A stretch of 7,592 nucleotides of DNA from an uncultured Moraxellaceae bacterium (GCA_937928295.1 CALEYY010000145.1:1-7592); one strand, 5' to 3'. Shown: positions 1-6,551, numbered from the stretch's first letter. Notes: generated by a model from the letters alone, not told the origin. Numbers and translations: made by a program.

Positions 1-729
1 CGTGAAATGGGCAACATCACGAAAGCAGACGTGATCGCCAAGATTTGCGCCAGCACCAGCCCCAGCAAAGCCGAATTCACCGCCGTCTACGGCAGTGACA
101 GCCTCAGCGACGCTTGCGCCGAAACACCCACACAAGCAGCTATTGATACTACCTTTGCACGCCTGGGCCGCGCCCTGAGCGCGCTGCAACGCACAGCAGA
201 GTTCCAGCCCTTCAGCTCGAAGTATGATGCCTATCTTCAGGGGCGTGCCAGCTTGTCGACACTGGAGACTCAGGGTCTGGCGGCCTTCGTGCGAGCCGAC
301 AAGGGCAACTGTGCGGCCTGCCATGTCATCAATCGCGATAACCCAGCCAAGCAGCCGCTGTTTACGGATTTCACCTACGACAACATCGGCTTGCCGAGCG
401 TGACTGGCGATGCCATCGATCCCGGCCTGTTTGCCACCCCCAAGGTCAAGGCCGACGCCACACTCAAAGGCAAGTTCCGCGTCCCGACTCTGCGCAATGT
501 CGACGTCACGGCGCCCTACATGCATAACGGTGTTTTTGCTGACCTGAAAACAGCAGTCGAATTCTATAACAGTCGCGACATCGATCCCCGCTGGGCAGCC
601 ATGGGCGCAACGGACTATCCCGAAACTGTGAACAAGACCGAGCTGGGCAACCTCAAGCTCAATGCTGACGAAATCGATGCCATTGTGGCGTTCCTCAAAA
701 CATTAACCGATGGCTACACCGCCCCGTAA
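1..729 (+). CDS. Diheme cytochrome c peroxidase / MauG-family protein, 3' part
   Basis: The frame is open to the left edge (two codons precede the first visible ATG at 7), so this is the C-terminal ~242 residues of a longer protein. Counting from that ATG, a c-type heme site CAACH lies at residues 102-106. It is followed by the family signature FRVPTLRNV (157-165) and APYMHNG (169-175), whose Met172 is the expected distal heme ligand. Known family members are periplasmic enzymes with two c hemes, one per domain; they reduce hydrogen peroxide or oxidise a protein partner. The N-terminal heme domain and signal peptide would lie outside the window. The tail, with FYNSRDI (186-192) and NKTELGNLKL (209-218), resembles from memory the MauG/MbnH-like branch more than classical CcpA; this is a tentative reading. 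The gene ends 13 bp before the porin start on the same strand, so the two are probably co-transcribed. The substrate is unknown. Confidence 0.88.
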   Translation, partial: REMGNITKADVIAKICASTSPSKAEFTAVYGSDSLSDACAETPTQAAIDTTFARLGRALSALQRTAEFQPFSSKYDAYLQGRASLSTLETQGLAAFVRADKGNCAACHVINRDNPAKQPLFTDFTYDNIGLPSVTGDAIDPGLFATPKVKADATLKGKFRVPTLRNVDVTAPYMHNGVFADLKTAVEFYNSRDIDPRWAAMGATDYPETVNKTELGNLKLNADEIDAIVAFLKTLTDGYTAP

Positions 730-742
730 TCTGGAGATAAAT

Positions 743-2032
743 ATGCAACATGCCTCCCTGTGGAAGCGTACCGCCTTGGCTTGCGCCATCGCCCTGCCAC
801 TTTCAGCACACGCCGGCAGCGAGCTGGATCAGCTCAAACTGGAGCTGGCCAAGCAACGCGAGCAGATAGCCCAGCAACAAGTCTTGCTGGAAAAGCTTTC
901 TGCCGCACTCGACAGTCAGCAGAAGCAGCAGGCTGAAGCCCTGAGCGCTGAAACGGCGGCACGCACACAGGCACTGGCCGCCATCGCCCCGGCAGCCGAT
1001 GCCCCATTCGGCAGCTCGGCAGGCGCAGCCAGCGTCGCCAAGACCCAGGTCGGCGGCTATGGCGAAGTGCACTACAACAACGGCACGGATGATGGCGCGG
1101 GCTCCGGCCGTGAAAGCAACGGCAACCTGCATTTGCATCGCGCGGTCATCTACCTGGGTCATCAGTTCAGCGACACCGTCAGCTTCAACTCCGAATTCGA
1201 ATTCGAGGGCTCTTCCGACAGCACCGAAATCGAAACCGAAGTCGAACAGTTCTATATCGACTGGAAGGCGCGCCCGAATCTGGGCCTGAAAATCGGCCAA
1301 TGGCTGGTGCCGGTCGGCATCCTCAATGAGCGCCATGAGCCAGATGCCTTCTATGGCGTTGAGCGCAATCCGGTGGAAACACAGATCATTCCATCCACCT
1401 GGTGGGAAAAAGGTGTGCTGGCATCGACACAACTTACCCCCGACCTGAGCCTGGATCTGGCCGCCAGCAACGGCTTGAGCGGTGACATCAACGCCCTCGG
1501 CACGGCAGATGGCTTGCGCGAATTCCGTCAGGAGTTCGGTCGCTCCAGCACGGATGCCGGCGCTTACACGACTCGTCTGCGTTACACCGGCATCAATGGT
1601 CTGGAACTGGCCGGCACCGTGCAATATCAATCCGATATCACACAGACAGGCGCGGCACTGCTCGGCGGCAAAGCGTCCGCAGTACTGAGCGAGCTGCATG
1701 CGGATTGGCGCAACGGCCCGTTCGAGCTGCGCGCGCTGGCCGCACGCTGGGATATCGACAATGCCACCGCCAAGACCAATGGCACGGATGTGCTGCAGGG
1801 CTACTACCTGGAGCCGGCCTATCGCCTGAATGAAAAGCTCGGCTTCTTTGCCCGCTACAACCGCTGGAATACCGCCTACAACGCGGCCGGCAGCAAGGAC
1901 TCGGCACAGACCAACCTGGGCCTGAACTACTGGATTGACCCGCATGTGGTGTTGAAGGCTGATGCTCAGAGCAGCAACGCGGCCGACAATCAGGGCGACG
2001 GCTTCAATCTCGGCGTCGGTTTCAGCTTCTGA
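743..2032 (+). CDS. Outer-membrane porin with N-terminal coiled coil (OprO/OprP-like)
   Basis: This encodes a predicted 429-residue outer-membrane beta-barrel protein. The start at 743 is preferred over an in-frame ATG at 710, which lies inside the upstream gene. The 743 start has GGAG six bases upstream and opens directly into a signal peptide (KR, then a hydrophobic stretch, with AHA cleavage after residue 24). Residues ~26-80 are Leu/Gln/Ala-rich and look like a coiled coil, as in porins that trimerise or contact peptidoglycan. From ~101 the sequence alternates like beta strands. The block 183-224 (KIGQWLVPVGILNERHEP, then YGVERNP and STWWEKGV) is characteristic, from memory, of a family annotated as phosphate-selective-porin-like or simply porin. 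The last residue is Phe (GVGFSF), the usual Bam-recognised ending. The solute is not predictable. Co-location with a periplasmic diheme cytochrome suggests a shared, unidentified task. Its last 11 bp overlap the end of the gene on the other strand. Confidence 0.87.
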   Translation: MQHASLWKRTALACAIALPLSAHAGSELDQLKLELAKQREQIAQQQVLLEKLSAALDSQQKQQAEALSAETAARTQALAAIAPAADAPFGSSAGAASVAKTQVGGYGEVHYNNGTDDGAGSGRESNGNLHLHRAVIYLGHQFSDTVSFNSEFEFEGSSDSTEIETEVEQFYIDWKARPNLGLKIGQWLVPVGILNERHEPDAFYGVERNPVETQIIPSTWWEKGVLASTQLTPDLSLDLAASNGLSGDINALGTADGLREFRQEFGRSSTDAGAYTTRLRYTGINGLELAGTVQYQSDITQTGAALLGGKASAVLSELHADWRNGPFELRALAARWDIDNATAKTNGTDVLQGYYLEPAYRLNEKLGFFARYNRWNTAYNAAGSKDSAQTNLGLNYWIDPHVVLKADAQSSNAADNQGDGFNLGVGFSF

Positions 2033-2468
2033 GCTGACGCCGCGCCCAGGCGATGTGCCCTGCCAGCAAGACTGGCAGGGCCGCGCCCAAGATCAGATGC
2101 ATATTGCTGGCATTGCTGCGCAACGCAGCATCGGCGGCATACCACAAGATGGTGCCGGTCCCGACCAGCATCAGCATCAGCGACAGCATGACCAGCCCGG
2201 GCACGCGCCCGAGCCGGCTACGCCAGCCTCGCACCCAGTGGACGACCAGCAATGAGCCTATCCAGATCAGCACGGGCGTTGCCAGCACGCCATGCCAGAG
2301 CAAGGCACGCGCCTGCCAGGGACTGACTTCCGGACCGAACAGACCCTGCTGCTGCCAGAAGGCACCCGCCCACCACCAGAGACAGCCACTCAGCCACATC
2401 ACCGCAAAGAGCGCGTAGAGCGTGAATCGCTGCCAGCGCGGCAGGCGCAGGTGCGGCGAATGCTTCAC
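2022..2468 (-). CDS. Four-helix membrane protein, possible b-type cytochrome (DUF4405-like)
   Basis: This encodes a 148-residue integral membrane protein with four hydrophobic segments at about 14-36, 54-79, 90-110 and 123-140. Positive charges at the N-terminus, in the 80-88 loop and at the C-terminus predict both ends in the cytoplasm. Helix 2 carries His59 and His77; helix 4 carries His124 and His138. In this topology the two helices are parallel, placing His59/His124 near the periplasmic face and His77/His138 near the cytoplasmic face. That is the arrangement expected for two bis-His b hemes. The pattern recalls DUF4405/cytochrome b561-like proteins from memory; function is unproven. The start is GTG: its first four bases overlap the dapB stop (GTGA), no good ribosome site precedes it, and the next Met (24) lies inside helix 1. 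Translational coupling to dapB is therefore likely. The 3' end overlaps the convergent porin gene by 11 bp. Confidence 0.8.
   Translation of the reverse strand: MKHSPHLRLPRWQRFTLYALFAVMWLSGCLWWWAGAFWQQQGLFGPEVSPWQARALLWHGVLATPVLIWIGSLLVVHWVRGWRSRLGRVPGLVMLSLMLMLVGTGTILWYAADAALRSNASNMHLILGAALPVLLAGHIAWARRQLRS
2057..2081. terminator. Perfect 10-bp hairpin just past the porin stop; possible 3' end
   Basis: GCCCTGCCAG (2057-2066) and CTGGCAGGGC (2072-2081) are exact inverted repeats around the 5-nt loop CAAGA. The hairpin begins 25 bp after the porin stop codon, where a terminator or 3' stabilising stem-loop would be expected. It has no T-run on the plus strand, so it does not fit a canonical Rho-independent terminator. 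It also lies within the coding sequence of the minus-strand membrane protein, near that gene's 3' end. It may protect the porin mRNA end, or it may be an accident of Leu/Ala/Pro codons. Confidence 0.35.
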
Positions 2469-3268
2469 TTCAGGTTCAGCACATCGCGCATGTCATACAG
2501 CGCCGGCGCTTTTGCCGCGGCCCACAGCGCGGCACGCACGGCACCGACGGCGAAGTTGGCGCGATTGGTGGCGACATGACGAATTTCCACGCGCTCGCCT
2601 TCACCGAAGAAGAACACGGTGTGATCGCCCACGGTATCGCCACCACGCAGTGTCTGGAAGCCGATCTGCTGACGATCGCGCGGGCCGGTATGACCTTCGC
2701 GGGCATAGACGGCGACATCCTTGAGATCACGGCCGAGCGCGCCGGCAACGGCCTCGCCCATCATCAGCGCCGTGCCGGACGGAGCATCGACCTTGTGGCG
2801 GTGATGGGCTTCGAGCACATCGATGTCTACCGTGTCGCCAAAGGTTCTGGCGGCCATTTCGAGCAGCTTGAGGCTGACATTGACGCCCACGGAATAGTTG
2901 CCGGAGTAGACCACCGGCACCTGGCCGGCAGCCGCGCTGACCTGCTGCTTCTGCTCGTCATTGAGGCCGGTGGTGCCGATGACGATGGCCTTGCCGTGAG
3001 CCCGGCACAGCGCCAGATGCGCCACGGTGGCGGCCGGCGCGGTGAAGTCGATAACCACATCAAACTGGTCGATGACCTCCGCCAGGCTGCCCGCCAGCGT
3101 CACGCCGAGGCGACCGATGCCGGCCAGCTCGCCGGCATCGGCACCAATCAGCGACGACTCGGCACGCTCGACAGCGGCGGTCAGCGTCGCGCCATCAGCG
3201 GCATGCACGGCAGCGATCAAGGCACGACCCATGCGCCCACCGGCGCCACAGACAGCGATTCGCGTCAT
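2465..3268 (-). CDS. dapB: 4-hydroxy-tetrahydrodipicolinate reductase
   Basis: DapB is a cytoplasmic enzyme that uses NAD(P)H to reduce the DapA product (hydroxy-tetrahydrodipicolinate) to tetrahydrodipicolinate. This is a step toward diaminopimelate for peptidoglycan and toward lysine. The 267 residues match the family length (E. coli about 273). The Rossmann dinucleotide-binding motif GAGGRMG is at 8-14, IGTTG at 97-101, and the catalytic block EAHHRHKVDAPSGTA at 153-167. His155 and Lys159 correspond to E. coli His159 and Lys163. The C-terminal MRDVLNL is also typical. The ATG overlaps the dnaJ stop as ATGA, and only a weak purine stretch precedes it, which suggests re-initiation after dnaJ. 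A dnaJ-dapB junction is also known from Pseudomonas, where as I recall carA follows; here a small membrane protein gene follows instead. Confidence 0.97.
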   Translation of the reverse strand: MTRIAVCGAGGRMGRALIAAVHAADGATLTAAVERAESSLIGADAGELAGIGRLGVTLAGSLAEVIDQFDVVIDFTAPAATVAHLALCRAHGKAIVIGTTGLNDEQKQQVSAAAGQVPVVYSGNYSVGVNVSLKLLEMAARTFGDTVDIDVLEAHHRHKVDAPSGTALMMGEAVAGALGRDLKDVAVYAREGHTGPRDRQQIGFQTLRGGDTVGDHTVFFFGEGERVEIRHVATNRANFAVGAVRAALWAAAKAPALYDMRDVLNLK

Positions 3269-4395
3269 TTCGTCATCTCGTCAAAGAATTTGCGCACGCC
3301 GCTGAGGAAAGAGTCCTTGTTCGGCGATTGCTTGCGGTCTTCGCCATCGAGCGATGCCTGGAAATCCTTGAGCAGGTCTTTCTGCTTGGCGGTCAGGTGC
3401 ACCGGCGTTTCGATGACGATGCGGCAGAGCATATCACCCGGCGCATGCGAGCGAATCGGCTTCACGCCCTTGCCCTTGAGGCGGAACAGCTTGCCAGTCT
3501 GGGTGCCATCGGGGATGCGCAGCTTGACGCGGCCGTCGAGCGTGGGCACTTCGATTTCGCCACCGAGGGCGGCGGCGGTGAAGTCGATGGGCACTTCGCA
3601 ATAGAGATCGGCACCGTCGCGCTTGAAGATGCGGTGATCGCGCACCGACACCTGCACATACAGGTCGCCAGCCGGACCGCCGTGAGCGCCCGCCTCGCCT
3701 TCGCCGGTGAGACGAATGCGGTCGCCGGTATCGACGCCGGCCGGAATTTTCACTTCCAGCGTCTTCTGCTTGCGCACGCGACCTTCGCCGTGACAGCTGG
3801 AGCAAGGGCTGGGGATGACCTTGCCGCGACCATGACAAGTCGGGCAAGTCTGGCTCATGACAAAGAAGCCCTGCTGCACGCGAACCTGACCGCTGCCGTT
3901 GCAGGTGCGGCATGGCGTGGCACTGGTGCCCTTCTTCGCGCCGGAGCCATCGCAAGGTTCGCATTCGACCTGGGTCGGCACGCGAATCTGCGCCTTGGTG
4001 CCGCGCACGGCCTCTTCGAGATCCAGCTCCATGGTGTAGCCGAGGTCGGCGCCGCGATTGCTGCGCTGCTGGCCGCCACGACCACCGCCACCGAAAATAT
4101 CGCCGAAGACATCGCCGAAGATATCGCCGAAGCCAGCCCCGCCAGCCCCACCGCCGCCCCCCATGCTGGGATCGACGCCGGCATGGCCGTAACGGTCGTA
4201 AGCCGCACGCTTGTCGGCGTTGGTGAGCGTCTCGTAGGCCTCGTTGGCCTCCTTGAACTTCTCTTCGGCGTCTTTGTTGTCCGGGTTGCGATCCGGGTGA
4301 TACTTCATTGCAAGGCGGCGATACGCCTTCTTCATTTCGTCATCGGTGGCATTCTTGGCGACACCGAGGACTTCGTAAAAATCACGCTTGGCCAT
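3265..4395 (-). CDS. dnaJ: Chaperone protein DnaJ (Hsp40)
   Basis: This is the co-chaperone that binds unfolded clients, hands them to DnaK and stimulates its ATPase. The 376-residue length and domain order are those of a class I DnaJ. The J domain spans 1-70 with HPD at 33-35. A Gly/Phe-rich linker at ~79-108 contains GDIFGDVFGDIFGGGG. The zinc-binding region has four CxxCxGxG-type repeats (C145/C148, C162/C165, C184/C187, C198/C201). C-terminal client-binding domains start about 212 and a dimerisation tail follows. The ATG at 4395 is preceded by AGGGG five bases upstream. A 119-bp gap with two hairpins separates it from dnaK, and its stop overlaps the dapB start. No intact promoter for dnaJ alone was recognised, so transcription probably comes through from dnaK or grpE. 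Confidence 0.98.
   Translation of the reverse strand: MAKRDFYEVLGVAKNATDDEMKKAYRRLAMKYHPDRNPDNKDAEEKFKEANEAYETLTNADKRAAYDRYGHAGVDPSMGGGGGAGGAGFGDIFGDVFGDIFGGGGRGGQQRSNRGADLGYTMELDLEEAVRGTKAQIRVPTQVECEPCDGSGAKKGTSATPCRTCNGSGQVRVQQGFFVMSQTCPTCHGRGKVIPSPCSSCHGEGRVRKQKTLEVKIPAGVDTGDRIRLTGEGEAGAHGGPAGDLYVQVSVRDHRIFKRDGADLYCEVPIDFTAAALGGEIEVPTLDGRVKLRIPDGTQTGKLFRLKGKGVKPIRSHAPGDMLCRIVIETPVHLTAKQKDLLKDFQASLDGEDRKQSPNKDSFLSGVRKFFDEMTK
4099..4134 (-). repeat. Three tandem 12-bp units in the dnaJ Gly/Phe region
   Basis: Plus-strand units ATCGCCGAAGAC, ATCGCCGAAGAT and ATCGCCGAAGCC follow one another without gaps. In dnaJ they encode repeats of the type GD(I/V)F at about residues 88-99. The unit is a multiple of three, so gain or loss of a copy would change linker length without a frameshift. 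Short G/F repeats are normal for DnaJ, and GDIF/DVF motifs in this linker are known to influence DnaK regulation. Confidence 0.75.
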
Positions 4396-4437
4396 GTTGA
4401 CCCCTGGGGCAGCGCGCCCGTTTCAGCTGGTTTTCAG

Positions 4438-4457
4438 TCATTGCACATTTACAATGA
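4438..4457. repeat. Short inverted repeat in the dnaK-dnaJ gap
   Basis: TCATTG (4438-4443) and CAATGA (4452-4457) are exact 6-bp inverted repeats around an AT-rich 8-nt loop. It lies between the stronger GC-rich hairpin and the dnaJ ribosome binding site. On its own the stem is weak; together with its neighbour it may shape the dnaJ leader. Confidence 0.4.
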
Positions 4458-4460
4458 TCG

Positions 4461-4496
4461 GATGCGCAAACGCGGGGAAGCCCCCGCGTCTGCATC
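4461..4496 (-). promoter_or_regulatory. Intercistronic hairpin between dnaK and dnaJ
   Basis: The outer 5-bp stem is GATGC (4461-4465) with GCATC (4492-4496). After a small internal loop, an 8-bp inner stem (4470-4477 with 4482-4489) closes on the loop AAGC. In the transcript direction it begins 18 nt after the dnaK stop and is followed by only a short U-run, so termination would be partial at best. Plausible roles are lowering dnaJ expression relative to dnaK by partial termination, or marking an RNA processing or 3'-protection site. The role is inferred from position and structure. Confidence 0.5.
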
Positions 4497-4514
4497 GTGA
4501 AGTCGCTGAAAGAC

Positions 4515-6455
4515 TTACTTCTTGTCGTCTTTCACTTCTTCGAACTCGGCATCCACGGCACCGTCGTCCTGCTTGGCCTGACCACCGGCACCGGCAGCAG
4601 CGTCAGTGAACTGCGCGCCGTCGGCACCACCGGCCTGAGCCTGGTCGGCGTAGAGCTTCTGCATCAGCGGCATAGAGGCGTTGCTGAGTGCTTCCACGGC
4701 AGCGTCGATCAGATCCTTGTCGTTGGCCTTGATGGCCTCTTCGACCTTGACGATTTCGGCTTCGACAGCAGCTTTCTCTTCAGCCGTGGCCTTGTCGCCG
4801 AGATCGGTCAGCGTCTTCTTGGTGGCATGCACCAGCTGATCGGCCTGGTTGCGGGCATCGACCAGCTCGGAGAACTTCTTGTCTTCTTCGGCATTGGCTT
4901 CGGCGTCACGCACCATCTGCTCGATCTCGGCATCGGTGAGGCCGGAGTTGGCCTTGATGATGATGCTCTGCGCCTTGCCGGTGGCCTTGTCTTTGGCACC
5001 GACATTGAGGATGCCGTTGGCGTCGATGTCGAAAGTGACTTCGATCTGCGGCATGCCGCGCGGCGCCGGCGGAATGTCGGCGAGGTCGAAACGACCCAGC
5101 GACTTGTTCTGCGCGGCCTGCTTGCGCTCGCCTTGCAGCACATGAATGGTCACCGCCGCCTGATTGTCGTCAGCGGTGGAGAACACCTGCTGCTTCTTGG
5201 TCGGAATGGTGGTGTTCTTTTCGATGAGCACGGTCATCACGCCGCCCATGGTTTCGATGCCCAGCGACAGCGGGCTGACATCAAGCAGCAGCACATCCTT
5301 GACATCACCGGAGAGCACCGCGCCCTGGAACGCAGCACCGATGGCCACGGCTTCGTCCGGGTTCACATCACGACGCGGCTCCTGGCCGAAGAACGCCTTC
5401 ACTCGCTCCAGCACCAGCGGCATGCGGGTCTGGCCGCCAACCATGATGATGTCGCCGATGTCGCCGATCTTCAGGCCGGCATCGTTCAGTGCCACACGGC
5501 AAGGCTCGATGGTGCGCGCAACCAGATCTTCGACCAGTGCTTCCAGCTTGGCGCGGGTGACCTTGACGGTGAGATGCTTCGGACCCGTGGCATCGGCCGT
5601 GATGTAGGGCAGATTGACTTCGGTCTGGGTCGACGACGACAGCTCGATCTTGGCCTTCTCAGCAGCTTCCTTAAGACGCTGCAGCGCCAGCGGATCGTTG
5701 TGCAGGTCGATGCCGGTGTCTTTCTTGAACTCATCGGAGAGATAGTCGATCAAGCGCAGGTCGAAGTCTTCGCCGCCGAGGAAGGTGTCGCCATTGGTGG
5801 ACAGCACTTCGAACTGGTGCTCGCCATCAACTTCGGCGATTTCGATGATGGACACGTCGAAGGTGCCGCCGCCGAGGTCATAGACGGCAATCTTGCGGTC
5901 GCCTTCCTTCTTGTCCATGCCGAACGCGAGCGCAGCAGCAGTCGGCTCGTTGATGATGCGCTTCACATCCAGACCGGCGATGCGACCGGCATCCTTGGTG
6001 GCCTGGCGCTGGCTGTCGTTGAAGTAGGCCGGCACCGTGATGACGGCTTCGGTGACTGGCTCGCCGAGGTAGTCCTCAGCGGTCTTCTTCATCTTCTTCA
6101 GCACTTCGGCGGAGATCTGCGGCGGCGCCTTGCGGTCACCCTTCACATCCACCCAGGCATCGCCATTGTCGGCGGCAACGATGCTGTACGGCACCATCTT
6201 GATGTCTTTCTGAACCACATCGTCTTTGAACTTGCGGCCGATCAGGCGCTTCACGGCGAACAGCGTGTTCTTCGGATTGGTCACGGCCTGACGCTTGGCG
6301 CCGGCGCCGACCAGCACTTCGTTGTCGGTGTAGGCGACGATGGACGGCGTGGTGCGCGCGCCTTCCGAGTTTTCGATGACCTTGACCTTGTCGCCTTCGA
6401 GAATGGCGACGCAGCTGTTGGTAGTGCCGAGGTCGATACCGATGATTCTGCCCAT
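4515..6455 (-). CDS. dnaK: Chaperone protein DnaK (Hsp70)
   Basis: This is the ATP-driven cytoplasmic Hsp70, which binds exposed hydrophobic peptides and works with DnaJ and GrpE. It is full length at 646 residues. The nucleotide-binding domain shows phosphate-1 motif GIDLGTTNS (6-14), Lys69, VPAYFNDSQRQAT (141-153), NEPTAAALAFG (169-179) and phosphate-2 motif DLGGGTFD (193-200), with Thr198 equivalent to the E. coli autophosphorylation site Thr199. The adenosine region is MVGGQTRMP (338-346). The interdomain linker LLLDV is at 389-393, followed by the peptide-binding beta domain with LSLGIETMGG (397-406) and the helical lid. The C-terminus EFEEVKDDKK is typical of proteobacteria. The ATG at 6455 has AGGAGA five bases upstream. 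A candidate sigma-32 promoter lies about 50-75 bp before the start. A 663-residue open frame on the opposite strand is a codon-usage shadow. Confidence 0.99.
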   Translation of the reverse strand: MGRIIGIDLGTTNSCVAILEGDKVKVIENSEGARTTPSIVAYTDNEVLVGAGAKRQAVTNPKNTLFAVKRLIGRKFKDDVVQKDIKMVPYSIVAADNGDAWVDVKGDRKAPPQISAEVLKKMKKTAEDYLGEPVTEAVITVPAYFNDSQRQATKDAGRIAGLDVKRIINEPTAAALAFGMDKKEGDRKIAVYDLGGGTFDVSIIEIAEVDGEHQFEVLSTNGDTFLGGEDFDLRLIDYLSDEFKKDTGIDLHNDPLALQRLKEAAEKAKIELSSSTQTEVNLPYITADATGPKHLTVKVTRAKLEALVEDLVARTIEPCRVALNDAGLKIGDIGDIIMVGGQTRMPLVLERVKAFFGQEPRRDVNPDEAVAIGAAFQGAVLSGDVKDVLLLDVSPLSLGIETMGGVMTVLIEKNTTIPTKKQQVFSTADDNQAAVTIHVLQGERKQAAQNKSLGRFDLADIPPAPRGMPQIEVTFDIDANGILNVGAKDKATGKAQSIIIKANSGLTDAEIEQMVRDAEANAEEDKKFSELVDARNQADQLVHATKKTLTDLGDKATAEEKAAVEAEIVKVEEAIKANDKDLIDAAVEALSNASMPLMQKLYADQAQAGGADGAQFTDAAAGAGGQAKQDDGAVDAEFEEVKDDKK

Positions 6456-6478
6456 GATGCTCTCCTGAAATTTGCGCT

Positions 6479-6490
6479 GGTTATTTAACC
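6479..6490. repeat. 12-bp palindrome in the dnaK leader
   Basis: GGTTATTTAACC is an inverted repeat with 5-bp arms (GGTTA/TAACC) and a 2-nt centre. It sits between the predicted transcription start and the dnaK ribosome binding site. With such a tight centre it is more plausible as a protein-binding half-site pair than as an RNA hairpin. It matches no operator I recognise and may be chance. Confidence 0.3.
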
Positions 6491-6502
6491 GCTTGCTTTT
6501 AA

Positions 6503-6530
6503 ATATGAGGGGCGATGCGTCCTTTTCAAG
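6503..6530 (-). promoter_or_regulatory. Candidate sigma-32 heat-shock promoter of dnaK
   Basis: Read on the minus strand, the -35 is CTTGAAA (6530-6524), an exact match to the RpoH consensus. After a 13-bp spacer the -10 is CCTCATAT (6510-6503), one mismatch from CCCCATNT. The expected start is near 6496, giving a ~40-nt leader. The -35 is shared with the grpE promoter as the 10-mer GCCCTTGAAA. A sigma-70 reading of the same DNA (TTGAAA, 16 bp, CATATT) is also possible, which could give basal expression. The -35, the spacer and the first two bases of the -10 lie within the inverted repeat at 6509-6541. Confidence 0.75.
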
Positions 6531-6541
6531 GGCATCACCCC
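6509..6541. repeat. Strong inverted repeat after grpE, overlapping the dnaK promoter
   Basis: On the minus strand, GGGGTGATGC (6541-6532) pairs with GCATCGCCCC (6518-6509), with one G-U pair in RNA. The interior CCTT/AAGG adds four more pairs around a GAA loop. In the grpE transcript this forms an extended stem-loop starting 10 nt after the stop codon. The following sequence is T/A-rich (TCATATTTAAAA) but not a clean U-tract, so it may be a weak terminator or an RNA-protecting hairpin at the grpE 3' end. The inner arms and loop contain most of the sigma-32 -35 of dnaK. Confidence 0.65.
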
Positions 6542-6551
6542 AAACGAATGC

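Noticed and set aside
710..742. Earlier in-frame ATG for the porin
   Set aside because: It overlaps the cytochrome gene and would add 11 residues before a signal peptide that begins properly at 743 behind a ribosome site.
803..1945. Minus-strand 380-codon open frame opposite the porin gene
   Set aside because: The porin has a signal peptide, a ribosome site and a C-terminal Phe; the antisense frame shows only a low-complexity Ala/Gly/Val-rich shadow.
2576..3604. Plus-strand 342-codon open frame opposite dapB and the dnaJ end
   Set aside because: It crosses two certain genes on the other strand and shows no family signature.
3328..4500. Plus-strand 390-codon open frame opposite dnaJ
   Set aside because: It mirrors dnaJ codons, lacks a recognisable domain and has no ribosome site; dnaJ is certain.
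4497..6488. Plus-strand 663-codon open frame as a gene
   Set aside because: It lies wholly opposite dnaK, which has every family motif at full length; the antisense product is Leu/Gly/Asp/His-rich with no convincing domain, as expected from codon-bias shadows.
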